From: Bacteroidia bacterium
GTDB taxonomy: Bacteria > Bacteroidota > Bacteroidia > Flavobacteriales > Flavobacteriaceae
Assembly (NCBI GenBank): GCA_030428705.1
Contig: JAUIDI010000001.1
Location: 372,001-436,000 of the forward strand
Direction: 5' to 3'
DNA length: 64,000 nt
Positions 1-9,066 of this stretch are shown here, piece by piece. The notes under the pieces were generated by a model. It did no database searches. It saw only the letters and a list, made by a program, of their open reading frames with translations, and was not told the DNA's origin. The position numbers and the translations under genes were made by a program. The first letter of the stretch is position 1; the number at the start of each line of letters is the position of its first letter.

Positions 1-2316
1 CTAGTTTCCAAAATCCACTCAACTGCCCCTACGGTGTACGAGGCAAAGGAAATTCACCAAATTCTTGATGAAATCCCTATAGTGAACACTATACAATTAC
101 ATCACTGGCAGTGGATTTCCGATTATTATATGTGCACGATCGGTGAAGTGTTGCGAAGTGCGTTGCCAAGTGCCTTTCTTTTGGAAAGTGAGACGCTGAT
201 CTTAAAAAAACTAGATGCAGAGGTTGATGAGTCCGATTTAAGGGATGACGAGTTCTTGGTCTATGAGGCACTGCAACATCAATCATCGCTGAGAGTACAT
301 GAGGTAAGTGCAATAATCGAACGAAAGAACGTACTGCCCGTATTGAACAGATTGCTCGCCAAAAATGCCATTGTCCTAAAGGAAGAAATATACGAGCAAT
401 ATAGGCCCAAATTGGTACGCTATGTGAAAATGGGCCAAGAATTTCTTTCCGAAGAAAAGTTGGAGCCGCTTTTGCAAAGCCTGTCGAGAGCACCGAAACA
501 GAGCCAGGTCGTTCTTGCACTTTTTCAATTGCAGGCCACCAGTAAAAAGCCAATTTCCGTCGATGATCTTGAAAAGGCGAGCGGTGGCTCCAAAGCGGTG
601 ATCAAGTCATTGGTCGAGAAAGAAATATTGGAAGAATACTATTTACAAAAAGATCGGATCGCGTATGAGAGTGGAGACGAAAATACGGATTTGAAGCAGC
701 TTAATGACATTCAAAAAATTGCTTTAGAAAACATAGTCCAAAATTTTGAAAAACAAAAAGTTACGTTATTGCATGGAGTCACTTCCTCGGGTAAGACGGA
801 AGTCTATGTCGAACTGATCGAAAAATGTATCCGGACCGGAAAGCAAGCCTTATATCTGCTACCGGAAATAGCGCTCACCACCCAATTGATTTCAAGGTTA
901 AGGCAATATTTCGGAGAAAAGATATCCATATATCATTCAAAATATAGTATCAATGAACGGGTAGAGGTGTGGAACAACGTGCTCCATAAAAAGCCAAAGG
1001 CACAAATTGTAATCGGGGCGCGGTCTGCGCTCTTTTTGCCCTTCTCCGATTTGGGACTGATCATCGTAGATGAAGAACACGAAGGATCTTTCAAGCAGTT
1101 TGATCCAGCTCCGCGCTACCATGCTAGAGATGCCGCCATTGTGCTTTCAAGGTTGCATGCTTGCAATGTGCTTCTAGGATCGGCAACACCGAGCATCGAA
1201 ACTTTTCACAACGTTCGGACGGGTAAATACGGCTATGCACGCATCGATAGGAGATTCGGTAACGTTTTGATGCCCGAAATGGAATTAGTGGATTTAAAGG
1301 AGCAGGCTCGAAAGCGAAGGATGAAAGGCCATTTTTCGGAGCGGCTCTTGGAGGAAATCCATGAAAGTTTGGCCGAAGGTGAACAGATTATCCTCTTCCA
1401 AAATCGCAGGGGATATGCCCCTATTGTTGAATGCACTACTTGTGGATATGCACCACAGTGTCCGAATTGCGATGTCAGCCTGACCTATCACCAATACAGA
1501 AAACAGCTGCGTTGCCATTATTGCGGACATAATATGGCATTACAGGAGAGCTGTTTGGCCTGTGGAAGTGCAACGCTCGATACCAAAGGTTTCGGTACCG
1601 AACAGGTCGAGCAAGAGCTTCATGAACTGTTTCCCGAAGCAAAAATCGGCCGAATGGATTTGGACACGACAAGGGGTAAACATGCCTATGAAAAGATAAT
1701 AACCGCCTTTGAACAGCAAGAGTTCGATGTTTTGGTCGGTACACAAATGCTGACTAAGGGATTGGATTTCAGAAATGTAGGCCTCGTTGGTATCATGAAC
1801 GCGGATTCCCTTTTAAACTTTCCAGATTATCGTGCGCATGAACGCAGCTTTCAATTATTGACCCAAGTGGCCGGTAGGGCAGGACGCACAAAGAAACGAG
1901 GTAGGGTAATCATCCAATCGTATAATCCATATCACCAAATATTGAAACAGGTAACGACGGGAGATTATGCGGGTATGTACAAAGAGCAGATCTACGAACG
2001 GGAGCAATTTAAATATCCGCCGACCAATAGAATTATCAAAATAACCTTTAAGCACAAAGAATATAACAGATTGAACGAAGCGGCCGAATGGTTTGCCAAA
2101 TCATTGCGCAACACGCTTATGAGTACAATACTAGGTCCTGAATACCCACCGGTTGCCCGTATACGCAATCAATTCTTAAAAAATGTCATTGTAAAGATGT
2201 CGCTCGAAGAACCGATTTCAAAAACAAAAAACAGCATTAAGAGGGTCGAAAAATCATTCAATGCGATTTCACAGTACAGGAGCGTTCGGGTCATTTATAA
2301 CGTGGATCACATATAA
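1..2316 (+). CDS. priA: Primosomal protein N' (PriA helicase), 5' end outside window
   Basis: This is the replication-restart helicase PriA, a superfamily 2 DNA helicase that reloads the replisome at stalled forks. The reading frame is open from base 1 with no start codon, so the N-terminal few dozen residues lie upstream; the first in-frame GTG (34) is internal. Visible in order: the 3'-DNA-binding region, Walker A GVTSSGKTEVY near 776-808, the DEEH box near 1070-1081, a cysteine-rich zinc module at 1435-1570 (CTTCGYAPQCPNC, CHYCG, CLACG), and helicase motifs ending in TQVAGRAGRTKKRG near 1860-1900. About 771 codons are seen, against about 815 for the family. It converges on the LytTR regulator gene across a shared hairpin. 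Confidence 0.97.
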   Translation, partial: LVSKIHSTAPTVYEAKEIHQILDEIPIVNTIQLHHWQWISDYYMCTIGEVLRSALPSAFLLESETLILKKLDAEVDESDLRDDEFLVYEALQHQSSLRVHEVSAIIERKNVLPVLNRLLAKNAIVLKEEIYEQYRPKLVRYVKMGQEFLSEEKLEPLLQSLSRAPKQSQVVLALFQLQATSKKPISVDDLEKASGGSKAVIKSLVEKEILEEYYLQKDRIAYESGDENTDLKQLNDIQKIALENIVQNFEKQKVTLLHGVTSSGKTEVYVELIEKCIRTGKQALYLLPEIALTTQLISRLRQYFGEKISIYHSKYSINERVEVWNNVLHKKPKAQIVIGARSALFLPFSDLGLIIVDEEHEGSFKQFDPAPRYHARDAAIVLSRLHACNVLLGSATPSIETFHNVRTGKYGYARIDRRFGNVLMPEMELVDLKEQARKRRMKGHFSERLLEEIHESLAEGEQIILFQNRRGYAPIVECTTCGYAPQCPNCDVSLTYHQYRKQLRCHYCGHNMALQESCLACGSATLDTKGFGTEQVEQELHELFPEAKIGRMDLDTTRGKHAYEKIITAFEQQEFDVLVGTQMLTKGLDFRNVGLVGIMNADSLLNFPDYRAHERSFQLLTQVAGRAGRTKKRGRVIIQSYNPYHQILKQVTTGDYAGMYKEQIYEREQFKYPPTNRIIKITFKHKEYNRLNEAAEWFAKSLRNTLMSTILGPEYPPVARIRNQFLKNVIVKMSLEEPISKTKNSIKRVEKSFNAISQYRSVRVIYNVDHI

Positions 2317-2329
2317 AATAAACATAAAA

Positions 2330-2362
2330 AAATCGCCGCTTCCTTTTCGAAAACGGCGATTT
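2330..2362. terminator. Bidirectional hairpin terminator between priA and the LytTR gene
   Basis: A 9-bp perfect inverted repeat, AAATCGCCG (2330-2338) and CGGCGATTT (2354-2362), is flanked by A-runs on the left and T-rich sequence on the right. It lies between two convergent genes, so it can serve both. Confidence 0.8.
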
Positions 2363-2382
2363 AATATTTTCAAAGAACAGTG

Positions 2383-3075
2383 TTAAACGTTGCTCAACGC
2401 TTCGGCCAATTCTGTCTTTTTGTTTCTACTTAAAGGAATAGACCTTCCGCTTACTTCAACATTTTTACTGTTGAATTTTTCTACTTTTTCCAAATTGATG
2501 ATATACGATTTGTGGATACGCAGAAACTTCTCTTGCGGCAATTGCTTTTCAAACGATTTCATCGTCGATAAGATTACGATATTGGCTTCATCGGTCACCA
2601 ATTTGATATAATCGCCCAATGCTTCTATCCATTTGATATCGTTAAGGATAACTTTACGCTTTTTGAGGTTGCTCTTGACAAAGATATGCTCTTCGTCTTC
2701 ATTGACCTTGTGCATTTGCTCATACTTGGCTACCGCACGCTTAACGGAAGCATCAAAACGGGCCATGGTGATAGGCTTGTGAAGATAATCCGTTACATCG
2801 TAATCAAAAGCTTTAAGCGCATAATCGGGTTTACCGGTGATTAAGATAACCTGAGGGCTGTTTTCAAGGGATTCAAGTAGGTCGAACCCGTTGATAATCG
2901 GCATTTCAACATCTAAAAAGATAAGATCGATCTCATTGTTCTTAATGCCGTTCTTCGCTTCGATCGCATTGCTGTACTCGGCCACCATAGCTAGATTTGG
3001 GTGGTTGTTGACCAGTTTCGCGACCGCCATCCGCTGCATGGACGAATCGTCAACAATAATACTTCTTAATTTCAT
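2383..3075 (-). CDS. LytTR-family response regulator
   Basis: This is a two-domain transcription regulator of about 230 residues. The N-terminal receiver domain has the acidic pair DD at residues 9-10, the phosphoacceptor D55 in IFLDVEMP, and the conserved ITGKPDYALKAF/DYLHKP region. A LytTR DNA-binding domain occupies roughly residues 130-230 (FVKSNLKKRKV, IHKSYIINL). An upstream in-frame ATG at 3117 would add 14 residues, but the receiver fold begins at MKLRSIIVDD, so the start at 3075 is preferred. No histidine kinase is adjacent. In this class the partner is usually a LytS/YehU-type kinase, so it is an orphan regulator here. Its target is not visible. Confidence 0.9.
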   Translation of the reverse strand: MKLRSIIVDDSSMQRMAVAKLVNNHPNLAMVAEYSNAIEAKNGIKNNEIDLIFLDVEMPIINGFDLLESLENSPQVILITGKPDYALKAFDYDVTDYLHKPITMARFDASVKRAVAKYEQMHKVNEDEEHIFVKSNLKKRKVILNDIKWIEALGDYIKLVTDEANIVILSTMKSFEKQLPQEKFLRIHKSYIINLEKVEKFNSKNVEVSGRSIPLSRNKKTELAEALSNV

Positions 3076-3256
3076 AAAAGGGTTGATTTGTGGGGTTAAA
3101 TCATCGACAAAGTACATAAAAAACGCGCTGAACTACAACAAAAGTTGTAAACATTGCGCGGTTTCCTGTGTAAATGGCGGATGACCATAGGTTAAGATTT
3201 GGTTAAGTTCAATTTTTATGATTGTTCCTAGCTATAACGAAGAATTTTCCGTTTTC

Positions 3257-3287
3257 TTGTGAAGTGTCGTAAATATTCTTATTTTTG
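3257..3287 (+). promoter_or_regulatory. Bacteroidota-type promoter of the rpsF operon
   Basis: TTG at 3257-3259 and TATTTTTG at 3280-3287 fit the -33/-7 consensus of the Bacteroidota primary sigma factor (TTG, 19-21 bp, TAnnTTTG) with a 20-bp spacer. The rpsF start codon is 24 bp downstream of the -7 box. Confidence 0.65.
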
Positions 3288-3310
3288 CGCTCCAAAAAAT
3301 ATAAATATTT

Positions 3311-3652
3311 ATGAACCATTACGAAACTGTTTTCATTTTGAATCCCGTGCTTTCTGATGATCAGATAGCGGAAACAGTTAAGAAATTCGAAGATTTCTTA
3401 ATTAAGAATGGAGCCAAAATGGTCTCCAAAGAGAATTGGGGCCTAAAGAAATTGGCATATCCCATCCAACACAAAAAAAGTGGTTTTTACCACTTGTTCG
3501 AGTTTACTGCACCTGGTGAAGTGATTACTACCTATGAACAAGAGTTCAGAAGAGATGAGCGCGTAATGCGATTTTTGACCGTTAAGTTGGACAAACATGC
3601 CATCGAATGGGCAGAGAAACGAAGAACAAGGTTAAAAACAGCTAAAGCGTAA
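3311..3652 (+). CDS. rpsF: 30S ribosomal protein bS6
   Basis: Ribosomal protein bS6 binds 16S rRNA together with bS18 in the platform of the small subunit. The protein is 113 residues, begins [15 protein letters not shown], and shows the usual family features [11 protein letters not shown] and the [11 protein letters not shown] segment. It heads the conserved rpsF-rpsR-rplI operon, with 5 bp to rpsR. A promoter lies directly upstream. Confidence 0.97.
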   Translation: MNHYETVFILNPVLSDDQIAETVKKFEDFLIKNGAKMVSKENWGLKKLAYPIQHKKSGFYHLFEFTAPGEVITTYEQEFRRDERVMRFLTVKLDKHAIEWAEKRRTRLKTAKA

Positions 3653-3657
3653 GTACT

Positions 3658-3954
3658 ATGGCATCTATAGAACAACAGGCAAAAGGAAAAAAGGATGGGG
3701 ATATCAGATATCTAACTCCTTTGAACATCGAGACCAATACCAAGAAAAAGTATTGTCGTTTCAAAAAATCCGGCATCAAGTATATCGATTACAAAGACGC
3801 TGACTTTTTGATGAAATTGGTCAATGAACAAGGAAAATTATTGCCGAGAAGGCTTACTGGGACCTCATTGAAGTACCAGCGAAAAGTGGCCCAAGCGGTC
3901 AAAAGGGCACGTCATTTGGCCTTAATGCCTTACGTAGGCGATTTATTAAAATAA
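3658..3954 (+). CDS. rpsR: 30S ribosomal protein bS18
   Basis: Ribosomal protein bS18 is the assembly partner of bS6. The 98-residue protein carries the typical core [32 protein letters not shown] and the basic C-terminus [12 protein letters not shown]. The lysine-rich N-terminal extension of about 20 residues is common in Bacteroidota. It is the middle gene of the rpsF operon, 12 bp before rplI. Confidence 0.97.
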   Translation: MASIEQQAKGKKDGDIRYLTPLNIETNTKKKYCRFKKSGIKYIDYKDADFLMKLVNEQGKLLPRRLTGTSLKYQRKVAQAVKRARHLALMPYVGDLLK

Positions 3955-3966
3955 AAGAAGCGCACC

Positions 3967-4422
3967 ATGGAACTTATATTGAAAGAAGACGTTCAAAACC
4001 TAGGGTTTAAAGACGATTTGGTCAGCGTAAAAAATGGCTACGGCAGAAATTTTCTAATTCCGCAGGGATTGGCCACATTGGCCACTCCTTCGGCGAAAAA
4101 AGTCTTGGCCGAAAATCTAAAGCAACGTGCCCATAAAGAGAAGAAAATCGTTGACGCAGCCAATAAGACTGCCGAAGCGTTGAAAAGCCTTGAATTGAAG
4201 ATACCCGCAAAGACAGGAGCCGCCGGGGACAAATTATTCGGTTCGGTCACTACAATAGATTTAGCGGCCGCTTTGGAGAAAGTCGGTCATGAAATCGACA
4301 GGAAGTTTATCAATATCCAAGGGGGAGCGGTTAAAAGAACTGGCCCTTATAATGCGAAGATTCGTTTACATAGGGATGTTATCGTAGATTTTCCCTTTGA
4401 AGTTGTGGCCGAGGCCAAATAA
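3967..4422 (+). CDS. rplI: 50S ribosomal protein bL9
   Basis: Ribosomal protein bL9 is an elongated protein at the base of the L1 stalk that affects reading-frame fidelity. The 151-residue product begins MELILKEDVQNLGFKDD and has the signature GYGRNFLIPQGLA near residues 25-37, a connecting helix rich in lysine and alanine, and the C-terminal domain with KLFGSVT. It is the last gene of the operon and is followed by a strong hairpin. Confidence 0.97.
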   Translation: MELILKEDVQNLGFKDDLVSVKNGYGRNFLIPQGLATLATPSAKKVLAENLKQRAHKEKKIVDAANKTAEALKSLELKIPAKTGAAGDKLFGSVTTIDLAAALEKVGHEIDRKFINIQGGAVKRTGPYNAKIRLHRDVIVDFPFEVVAEAK

Positions 4423-4441
4423 ACGATTTTGAATACAAAAG

Positions 4442-4480
4442 ACCGCACATCTTCAATATTTGTAGATTGTGCGGTTTTTT
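4442..4480 (+). terminator. Terminator of the rpsF-rpsR-rplI operon
   Basis: ACCGCACATCT at 4442-4452 pairs with AGATTGTGCGGT at 4464-4475 with a single bulged base, and is followed at once by a run of T. It lies 20 bp past the rplI stop codon. Confidence 0.85.
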
Positions 4481-4597
4481 ATTGCTTTTATTTTGCAATA
4501 AATTATAGCAAGACAAATAGCCAAGATTAACCGTTCACTTAACATTGAGGTAACACTAATTAGATGTTTTTCAATATGTTAATAACTTTTTTTGGAA

Positions 4598-5074
4598 TTG
4601 AAATATAGAAGACTCACAAAGCAACAATTGGAGGAACTCCATCCCGAGTTCATAAACTTTTTGGCGACCCAGTCCATCACGGCCGACGAGTGGCAAAAGT
4701 TGAAAACCGAAAAGCCGCAGGTTGCCGAGGAAGAACTTGATGTCTTTAGCGAATTGATCTGGGAAGGTGTTTTGAAGAATGTTTCGTATTTGGAAAACAT
4801 TTCTGCATCGCATATGCATCTTTTTCATTGTGGTGACAAGGAAATAAAATTGATTTCTACCAAGATTTTGAATCCCGATATCGATTTGACTACCAAAGTC
4901 GGTTTTGAATGGTTCAAGAAAAACTGGCAATCGGACTTTGTGGAATATCTAACGGCTTCAAAAGCATATTCCGAGGATCACAACCTTGACAAATTTAAAT
5001 TGATAGAACAGGGAGCGGTCATTACCAAGGGCGACCTCTATCGATGGTTCGATGAAATCATAGACTCGGTCTAG
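4598..5074 (+). CDS. DUF6495-family protein
   Basis: A 158-160 residue acidic cytoplasmic protein without signal peptide or membrane segment. It matches my recollection of the flavobacterial DUF6495 family (KYRRLTKQQLEELHPEF, FLATQSITADEW). Function is unknown. The start must be TTG: an in-frame TAA lies at 4583-4585 and no ATG or GTG occurs before the conserved N-terminus. Two TTG codons are possible, at 4592 (MELKYRRL) and 4598 (MKYRRL). I prefer 4598, since relatives begin with MKY as I recall. It stands alone between the rplI terminator and the hisS promoter. Confidence 0.8.
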   Translation: MKYRRLTKQQLEELHPEFINFLATQSITADEWQKLKTEKPQVAEEELDVFSELIWEGVLKNVSYLENISASHMHLFHCGDKEIKLISTKILNPDIDLTTKVGFEWFKKNWQSDFVEYLTASKAYSEDHNLDKFKLIEQGAVITKGDLYRWFDEIIDSV

Positions 5075-5165
5075 CTTCCTAGATATGATAGTGCTTTATT
5101 CGTACGAAAAAAGAATACTGGCACCCCCAAATCGACATTATTCAATAAAATGAAGCTTCTTCTCC

Positions 5166-5197
5166 TTTGGAGCGGATTGAGGGGAGATATATATTTG
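5166..5197 (+). promoter_or_regulatory. Bacteroidota-type promoter of hisS
   Basis: TTTG at 5166-5169 and TATATTTG at 5190-5197, separated by 20 bp, match the TTTG/TAnnTTTG consensus. The hisS ATG at 5215 is 17 bp downstream. Confidence 0.65.
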
Positions 5198-5214
5198 TAC
5201 ATTGACTCAATACT

Positions 5215-6591
5215 ATGGCACAAAAACCAAGCATACCAAAAGGCACTAGGGATTTTTCCCCAAATGAAGTAGCAAAGCGGAATTATATTACAGGGATTAT
5301 CCAGAAGCACTTTCAGGTTTTTGGTTTTCAGCCGATTGAAACACCTTCTTTTGAGAATTCCGAAACCTTGCTCGGTAAATACGGGGACGAGGGCGACCGA
5401 CTGATTTTTAAGATTTTAAACTCAGGGGATTTTATCAGTAAGGTCGATGACTATACATACAGTTCAAAAGACAGTACTTCGTTAGGCCCCAAAATAACCG
5501 AGAAGGCGTTGCGCTATGATCTTACGGTCCCTTTTGCGCGTTATGTGGTGATGCACCGCAACGAAATCGATTTTCCGTTCAAACGCTATCAGATTCAACC
5601 GGTATGGCGTGCCGACCGTCCACAGAAAGGGCGTTTTCGCGAATTTTACCAATGCGATGCCGATGTAGTGGGTGCCAATTCCCTTTTACAGGAAGTGGAG
5701 TTCATTCAACTGTACGATGCAGTTTTTTCGGACCTGAAATTGCAGGGGGTTACCCTAAAATTGAACAATAGAAAGATACTTTCGGGCATAGCCGAAGTAA
5801 TTGGAGCCAAACATCTGTTGGTCGATTTTACGGTCGCTTTGGATAAATTGGATAAAATAGGAAAAGAAGGCGTTGAAAAAGAGATGCTAGATAAGGGCAT
5901 ATCCGAAGCGGCCATTGAAAAAGTCGCACCGCTTTTTTCACTTTCGGGAACTAATATTGAGCAATTGGATGCGCTTGGTCAGATGCTCAAAACTTCGGAA
6001 GAAGGAAGCACCGGTGTCGAGGAATTGAGATATATCGTACAAACCGTTGAGCAACTTGGGCTTGAAGCGGCTACACTGGAAATCGATGTTACCCTGGCCC
6101 GTGGGCTAAATTATTATACGGGAGCGATTTTCGAGGTTTCCGCACCTAAAAATATCAACATGGGTTCGATTGGAGGTGGAGGTCGTTACGATGACCTTAC
6201 CGGAATCTTCGGACTTAACGATGTCAGCGGGGTAGGCATATCTTTTGGTCTTGACCGAATTTATTTGGTGCTCGAGGAACTGGAACTTTTTCCGGAAACC
6301 ATCGAGCAATCCTTGGAAGTTCTCTGCCTCAATTTTGGCAAAAATGAAGCTTTGGCTTCCTTAAAATTGATATCAAAGCTGCGTAAGGCCGGTATTAAGG
6401 CGGATTTATATCCATCGGATGCTAAAATTCAAAAGCAATTCAAGTACGCCAACAACAGAAAAGTGCCCTATGTCATTTTGATCGGGGCCGAAGAATTGGC
6501 CAAAAACACCTTTGTGGTAAAGAATATGATGGATAGTGGCCAAAACAGTTTTGACCTCGATAGGCCCGAGGAGTTTTTTCAAGACCTATAA
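5215..6591 (+). CDS. hisS: Histidine--tRNA ligase
   Basis: Class II aminoacyl-tRNA synthetase that charges tRNA-His. The 458-residue protein starts MAQKPSIPKGTRDFSPNE, with motif 1 around residues 50-65. Motif 2 is RFREFYQCDADVVG, the histidine-specific loop is LARGLNYYTGAIFE, and motif 3 is GGGRYDDL followed by GVGISFGLDR. A C-terminal anticodon-binding domain follows (about 365-458, LRKAGIKADLYPSDAKIQKQ). Length is normal for the family. The last 6 bases overlap the convergent Nudix gene. Confidence 0.97.
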   Translation: MAQKPSIPKGTRDFSPNEVAKRNYITGIIQKHFQVFGFQPIETPSFENSETLLGKYGDEGDRLIFKILNSGDFISKVDDYTYSSKDSTSLGPKITEKALRYDLTVPFARYVVMHRNEIDFPFKRYQIQPVWRADRPQKGRFREFYQCDADVVGANSLLQEVEFIQLYDAVFSDLKLQGVTLKLNNRKILSGIAEVIGAKHLLVDFTVALDKLDKIGKEGVEKEMLDKGISEAAIEKVAPLFSLSGTNIEQLDALGQMLKTSEEGSTGVEELRYIVQTVEQLGLEAATLEIDVTLARGLNYYTGAIFEVSAPKNINMGSIGGGGRYDDLTGIFGLNDVSGVGISFGLDRIYLVLEELELFPETIEQSLEVLCLNFGKNEALASLKLISKLRKAGIKADLYPSDAKIQKQFKYANNRKVPYVILIGAEELAKNTFVVKNMMDSGQNSFDLDRPEEFFQDL

Positions 6592-7143
6592 CCGGGACTG
6601 TACTTCGCCAATGATTCTTTTATAATATTCCACGTCATGAGGCACGTATTCATGAAGTTTTGCCATACCCCAAGTCTCTTCTGAAAATTGTGTCAATGGA
6701 ATCAACTTTATGGCTTCCACTTCACTTACTTGTCTTATTAAACTTTCCAAAGGTACTTTCAGTTCACTCAAAAAGATATTATGGAACTCGCAATCAGTGA
6801 AATCTTCGGCGATTTTATGTATTTCTTTCACGGTACCGATGAACTCAAGATCGCTTTTTGAGATGGTAAGCCCTATTTCCTCCTGTATCTCTCTTATAGC
6901 GGAAAGCTCGATTTCTTCTCCTGCCCCGATATGTCCGGCCACTGAAACGTCCCAGAGTAGGGGGTGGGTATCCTTTGTTTTTGCCCGTTGCTGAATCAGT
7001 AGTTTACCATTTTTAGTATAAAACCAAATATGAACAGTGGGATGAAACAATCCCTGCCGATGCGCTTCCGATTTAAGGGTTGTCTTTCCCGTGAATTTTC
7101 CTTCCGAATCTAGAATGTCGACAAGTTCATCCATAGAATTCAT
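6586..7143 (-). CDS. Nudix hydrolase, isopentenyl-diphosphate-isomerase-like
   Basis: A 185-residue Nudix-fold protein. The Nudix box is complete: GHIGAGEEIELSAIREIQEE at about residues 70-89, fitting GX5EX7REUXEEXGU, with QRAKTKDTHPLLWDVS just before it. The N-terminus (DELVDILDSEGKFTG, AHRQGLFHPTVHIWF) is the arrangement of the YfcD/IDI-like group, whose substrates are mostly undefined nucleoside or isoprenoid diphosphates. A second ATG three codons in (MDELVDIL) may be the true start. The stop codon overlaps the end of hisS on the opposite strand. Confidence 0.88.
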   Translation of the reverse strand: MNSMDELVDILDSEGKFTGKTTLKSEAHRQGLFHPTVHIWFYTKNGKLLIQQRAKTKDTHPLLWDVSVAGHIGAGEEIELSAIREIQEEIGLTISKSDLEFIGTVKEIHKIAEDFTDCEFHNIFLSELKVPLESLIRQVSEVEAIKLIPLTQFSEETWGMAKLHEYVPHDVEYYKRIIGEVQSRL

Positions 7144-7176
7144 AAATCCTTCCCCTAGGGAATGGTCTAGTCGGGC

Positions 7177-8265
7177 TTAATCAAAATAACTGAACGTTTC
7201 GCCCGATTTAATATTCAACAAGGTCTCATACATCAAACGAATTACATTCTCGACGTCATCGCGATGTACCGTTTCTACGGTAGTGTGCATATATCGAAGC
7301 GGCAGCGAAATCAATGCCGATGCGACGCCACCATTACTGTAGGCAAAAGCATCGGTGTCAGTTCCTGTAGATCTTGAGGCCGCCATTCGCTGAAAAGGTA
7401 TTTTTTTTGCTTCGGCCGTTTCGATGATACGTTCGCGTAATTTGTTCTGTACCGCCGGCGCGTAAGAAATTACCGGTCCTGCGCCGATTTCGGTATGCCC
7501 CTGGGTCTTTTTCTCGATCATTGGGGTAGTGGTATCATGGCACACATCGGTGATAATCGCCACATCGGGCTTGATCGTATTGGTAATCATTTCAGCTCCC
7601 CGCAACCCGATTTCTTCTTGGACCGAATTGGTGATATAGAGTCCGAATGGAAGTTTTTTCTTGTTTTCGTGAAGTAGTCTTGCTACTTCGGCAATCATAA
7701 ACCCGCCTGCACGGTTGTCGATGGCCCGACAAACGAATTTATCCTTGTTCAATATCTTGAACTCATCGGGATATGTAATCACGCAACCTACATGAACGCC
7801 CAATTTTTCAACCTCTTCCTTATTCTTGGCACCTACATCGATCGTTATGTTATCCAGTTTCGGTGGCTCCTCTTTAGTCCTGCTTCGGGTATGGATCGCA
7901 GGCCACCCGAAAATACCCTCGACAATACCTTTTTTGGTATGGATATTCACCCATTTCGAAGGTGCTATTTGGTGGTCACTTCCCCCGTTACGGATTACGT
8001 AAATAAGTCCATTATCGGTAATATAGTTTACGTACCACGAAATCTCGTCGGAGTGCCCTTCAATGACGACCCTGTATTTCGCATCCGGATTGATAACGCC
8101 TACCGCCGTGCCATAAGTATCCGTGATAAAGGTATCCACATAGGGTTTTAGGTAGTCCATCCATAGTTTTTGTCCTTCCCATTCATAACCAGTAGGTGAT
8201 GCATTGTTCAGGTATTTTTCGAAGAAATCAAGTGATTTTTTGGTAAGTATTTTCTTATCGGCCAT
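7177..8265 (-). CDS. M42-family metallopeptidase (aminopeptidase)
   Basis: Cytoplasmic two-metal aminopeptidase of family M42 (glutamyl/TET aminopeptidase type), 362 residues. Visible metal ligands and catalytic residues: H and D in IEGHSDEISW, D in CRAIDNRAGGF, the glutamate pair in SVQEEIGLRGAE, D in IITDVCHD, and a late histidine in RYMHTTVETVHRDD. No signal peptide is present. The family degrades short peptides in the cytosol. A -7 box lies 20 bp upstream of the start. It is divergent from the DUF4294 gene. Confidence 0.93.
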   Translation of the reverse strand: MADKKILTKKSLDFFEKYLNNASPTGYEWEGQKLWMDYLKPYVDTFITDTYGTAVGVINPDAKYRVVIEGHSDEISWYVNYITDNGLIYVIRNGGSDHQIAPSKWVNIHTKKGIVEGIFGWPAIHTRSRTKEEPPKLDNITIDVGAKNKEEVEKLGVHVGCVITYPDEFKILNKDKFVCRAIDNRAGGFMIAEVARLLHENKKKLPFGLYITNSVQEEIGLRGAEMITNTIKPDVAIITDVCHDTTTPMIEKKTQGHTEIGAGPVISYAPAVQNKLRERIIETAEAKKIPFQRMAASRSTGTDTDAFAYSNGGVASALISLPLRYMHTTVETVHRDDVENVIRLMYETLLNIKSGETFSYFD

Positions 8266-8284
8266 TTTCGAGTTTATTTGTATG

Positions 8285-8292
8285 CAAACTTA
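8285..8292 (-). promoter_or_regulatory. -7 box upstream of the M42 peptidase gene
   Basis: On the minus strand the sequence reads TAAGTTTG, fitting TAnnTTTG, with its downstream end 20 bp before the ATG at 8265. No clear -33 element is seen. Confidence 0.45.
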
Positions 8293-8336
8293 GCAATATT
8301 CACTTTTAATTAATAATAACCGCAATTTATTATCGT

Positions 8337-8344
8337 TAATTTTG
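8337..8344 (+). promoter_or_regulatory. -7 box upstream of the DUF4294 gene
   Basis: TAATTTTG fits TAnnTTTG and ends 26 bp before the ATG at 8371. The region 8266-8370 therefore holds two divergent promoters. Confidence 0.45.
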
Positions 8345-8370
8345 GCAGGGCTTTTGTTCTCGTTTTGAAG

Positions 8371-9057
8371 ATGAAAAAACACCTTTTGATATTTTTTTTA
8401 GGTTTCACGGTTTTTCCGGGGATTGCCCAGATTCCCGAAGAACCTTTGGATTCCGTTCAAGAGAAAATGATCATCATGGAGGGTGATTCGATCTTCCGTA
8501 CTTCGATCGATCTTGACGAGGTTTATGTTTTCAACAAGCTTTCCTTTCCAAATTATGAGGAAAAGCTGCGTTACTATATATTGCGGAGAAAGACCATCAA
8601 GGTTTTTCCGTATGCCAAGTTGGCCGCCGAGCGATTGGTAGAACTCAATGATAGCCTTGCAAAGATCAAGAAGAAACGCAAGCGGAAAAAATATACCAAA
8701 AAAATACAGAAATACATTGAGGGGGAATTTTCGGAGGAATTGAAAAAATTGACACGTACCGAAGGTCAGATTTTGGTAAAGCTTGTACATCGGCAGACCG
8801 GAATCACGGCTTTCGATCTGGTAAAGGAATTGAGAAACGGATGGCGTGCATTTTGGTACAATACGACGGCCAAGCTATTCAACATAAGTCTGAAGGAAGA
8901 ATATCGCCCCGACCAAGTGGAAGAAGATTATCTTATCGAGGATATATTGCTCAGGGCCTTTGCTGCGGGCCGTCTTGAAAGACAAAATTCCGCCTTGGAA
9001 TACGATTATTTCGAATTGACGAACAAATGGAAAGGGAAATCCAAGACAAAAAAATAG
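8371..9057 (+). CDS. DUF4294 domain-containing exported protein
   Basis: A 228-residue protein with a cleavable signal peptide (MKKHLLIFFLGFTVFPGIAQ, likely cut after AQ). The body carries a DUF4294 core from memory (YYILRRKTIKVFPYAKLAAERL, followed by a lysine-rich stretch KKKRKRKKYTKKIQKYIE and a C-terminal AFDLVKELRNGWRAFWY region). The frame can be extended two codons to a TTG at 8365, but the ATG at 8371 gives a normal signal peptide. Function is unknown. Its pairing with a divergent M42 peptidase is, as I recall, common in flavobacteria. Confidence 0.85.
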   Translation: MKKHLLIFFLGFTVFPGIAQIPEEPLDSVQEKMIIMEGDSIFRTSIDLDEVYVFNKLSFPNYEEKLRYYILRRKTIKVFPYAKLAAERLVELNDSLAKIKKKRKRKKYTKKIQKYIEGEFSEELKKLTRTEGQILVKLVHRQTGITAFDLVKELRNGWRAFWYNTTAKLFNISLKEEYRPDQVEEDYLIEDILLRAFAAGRLERQNSALEYDYFELTNKWKGKSKTKK

Positions 9058-9066
9058 CCCCTAAGT

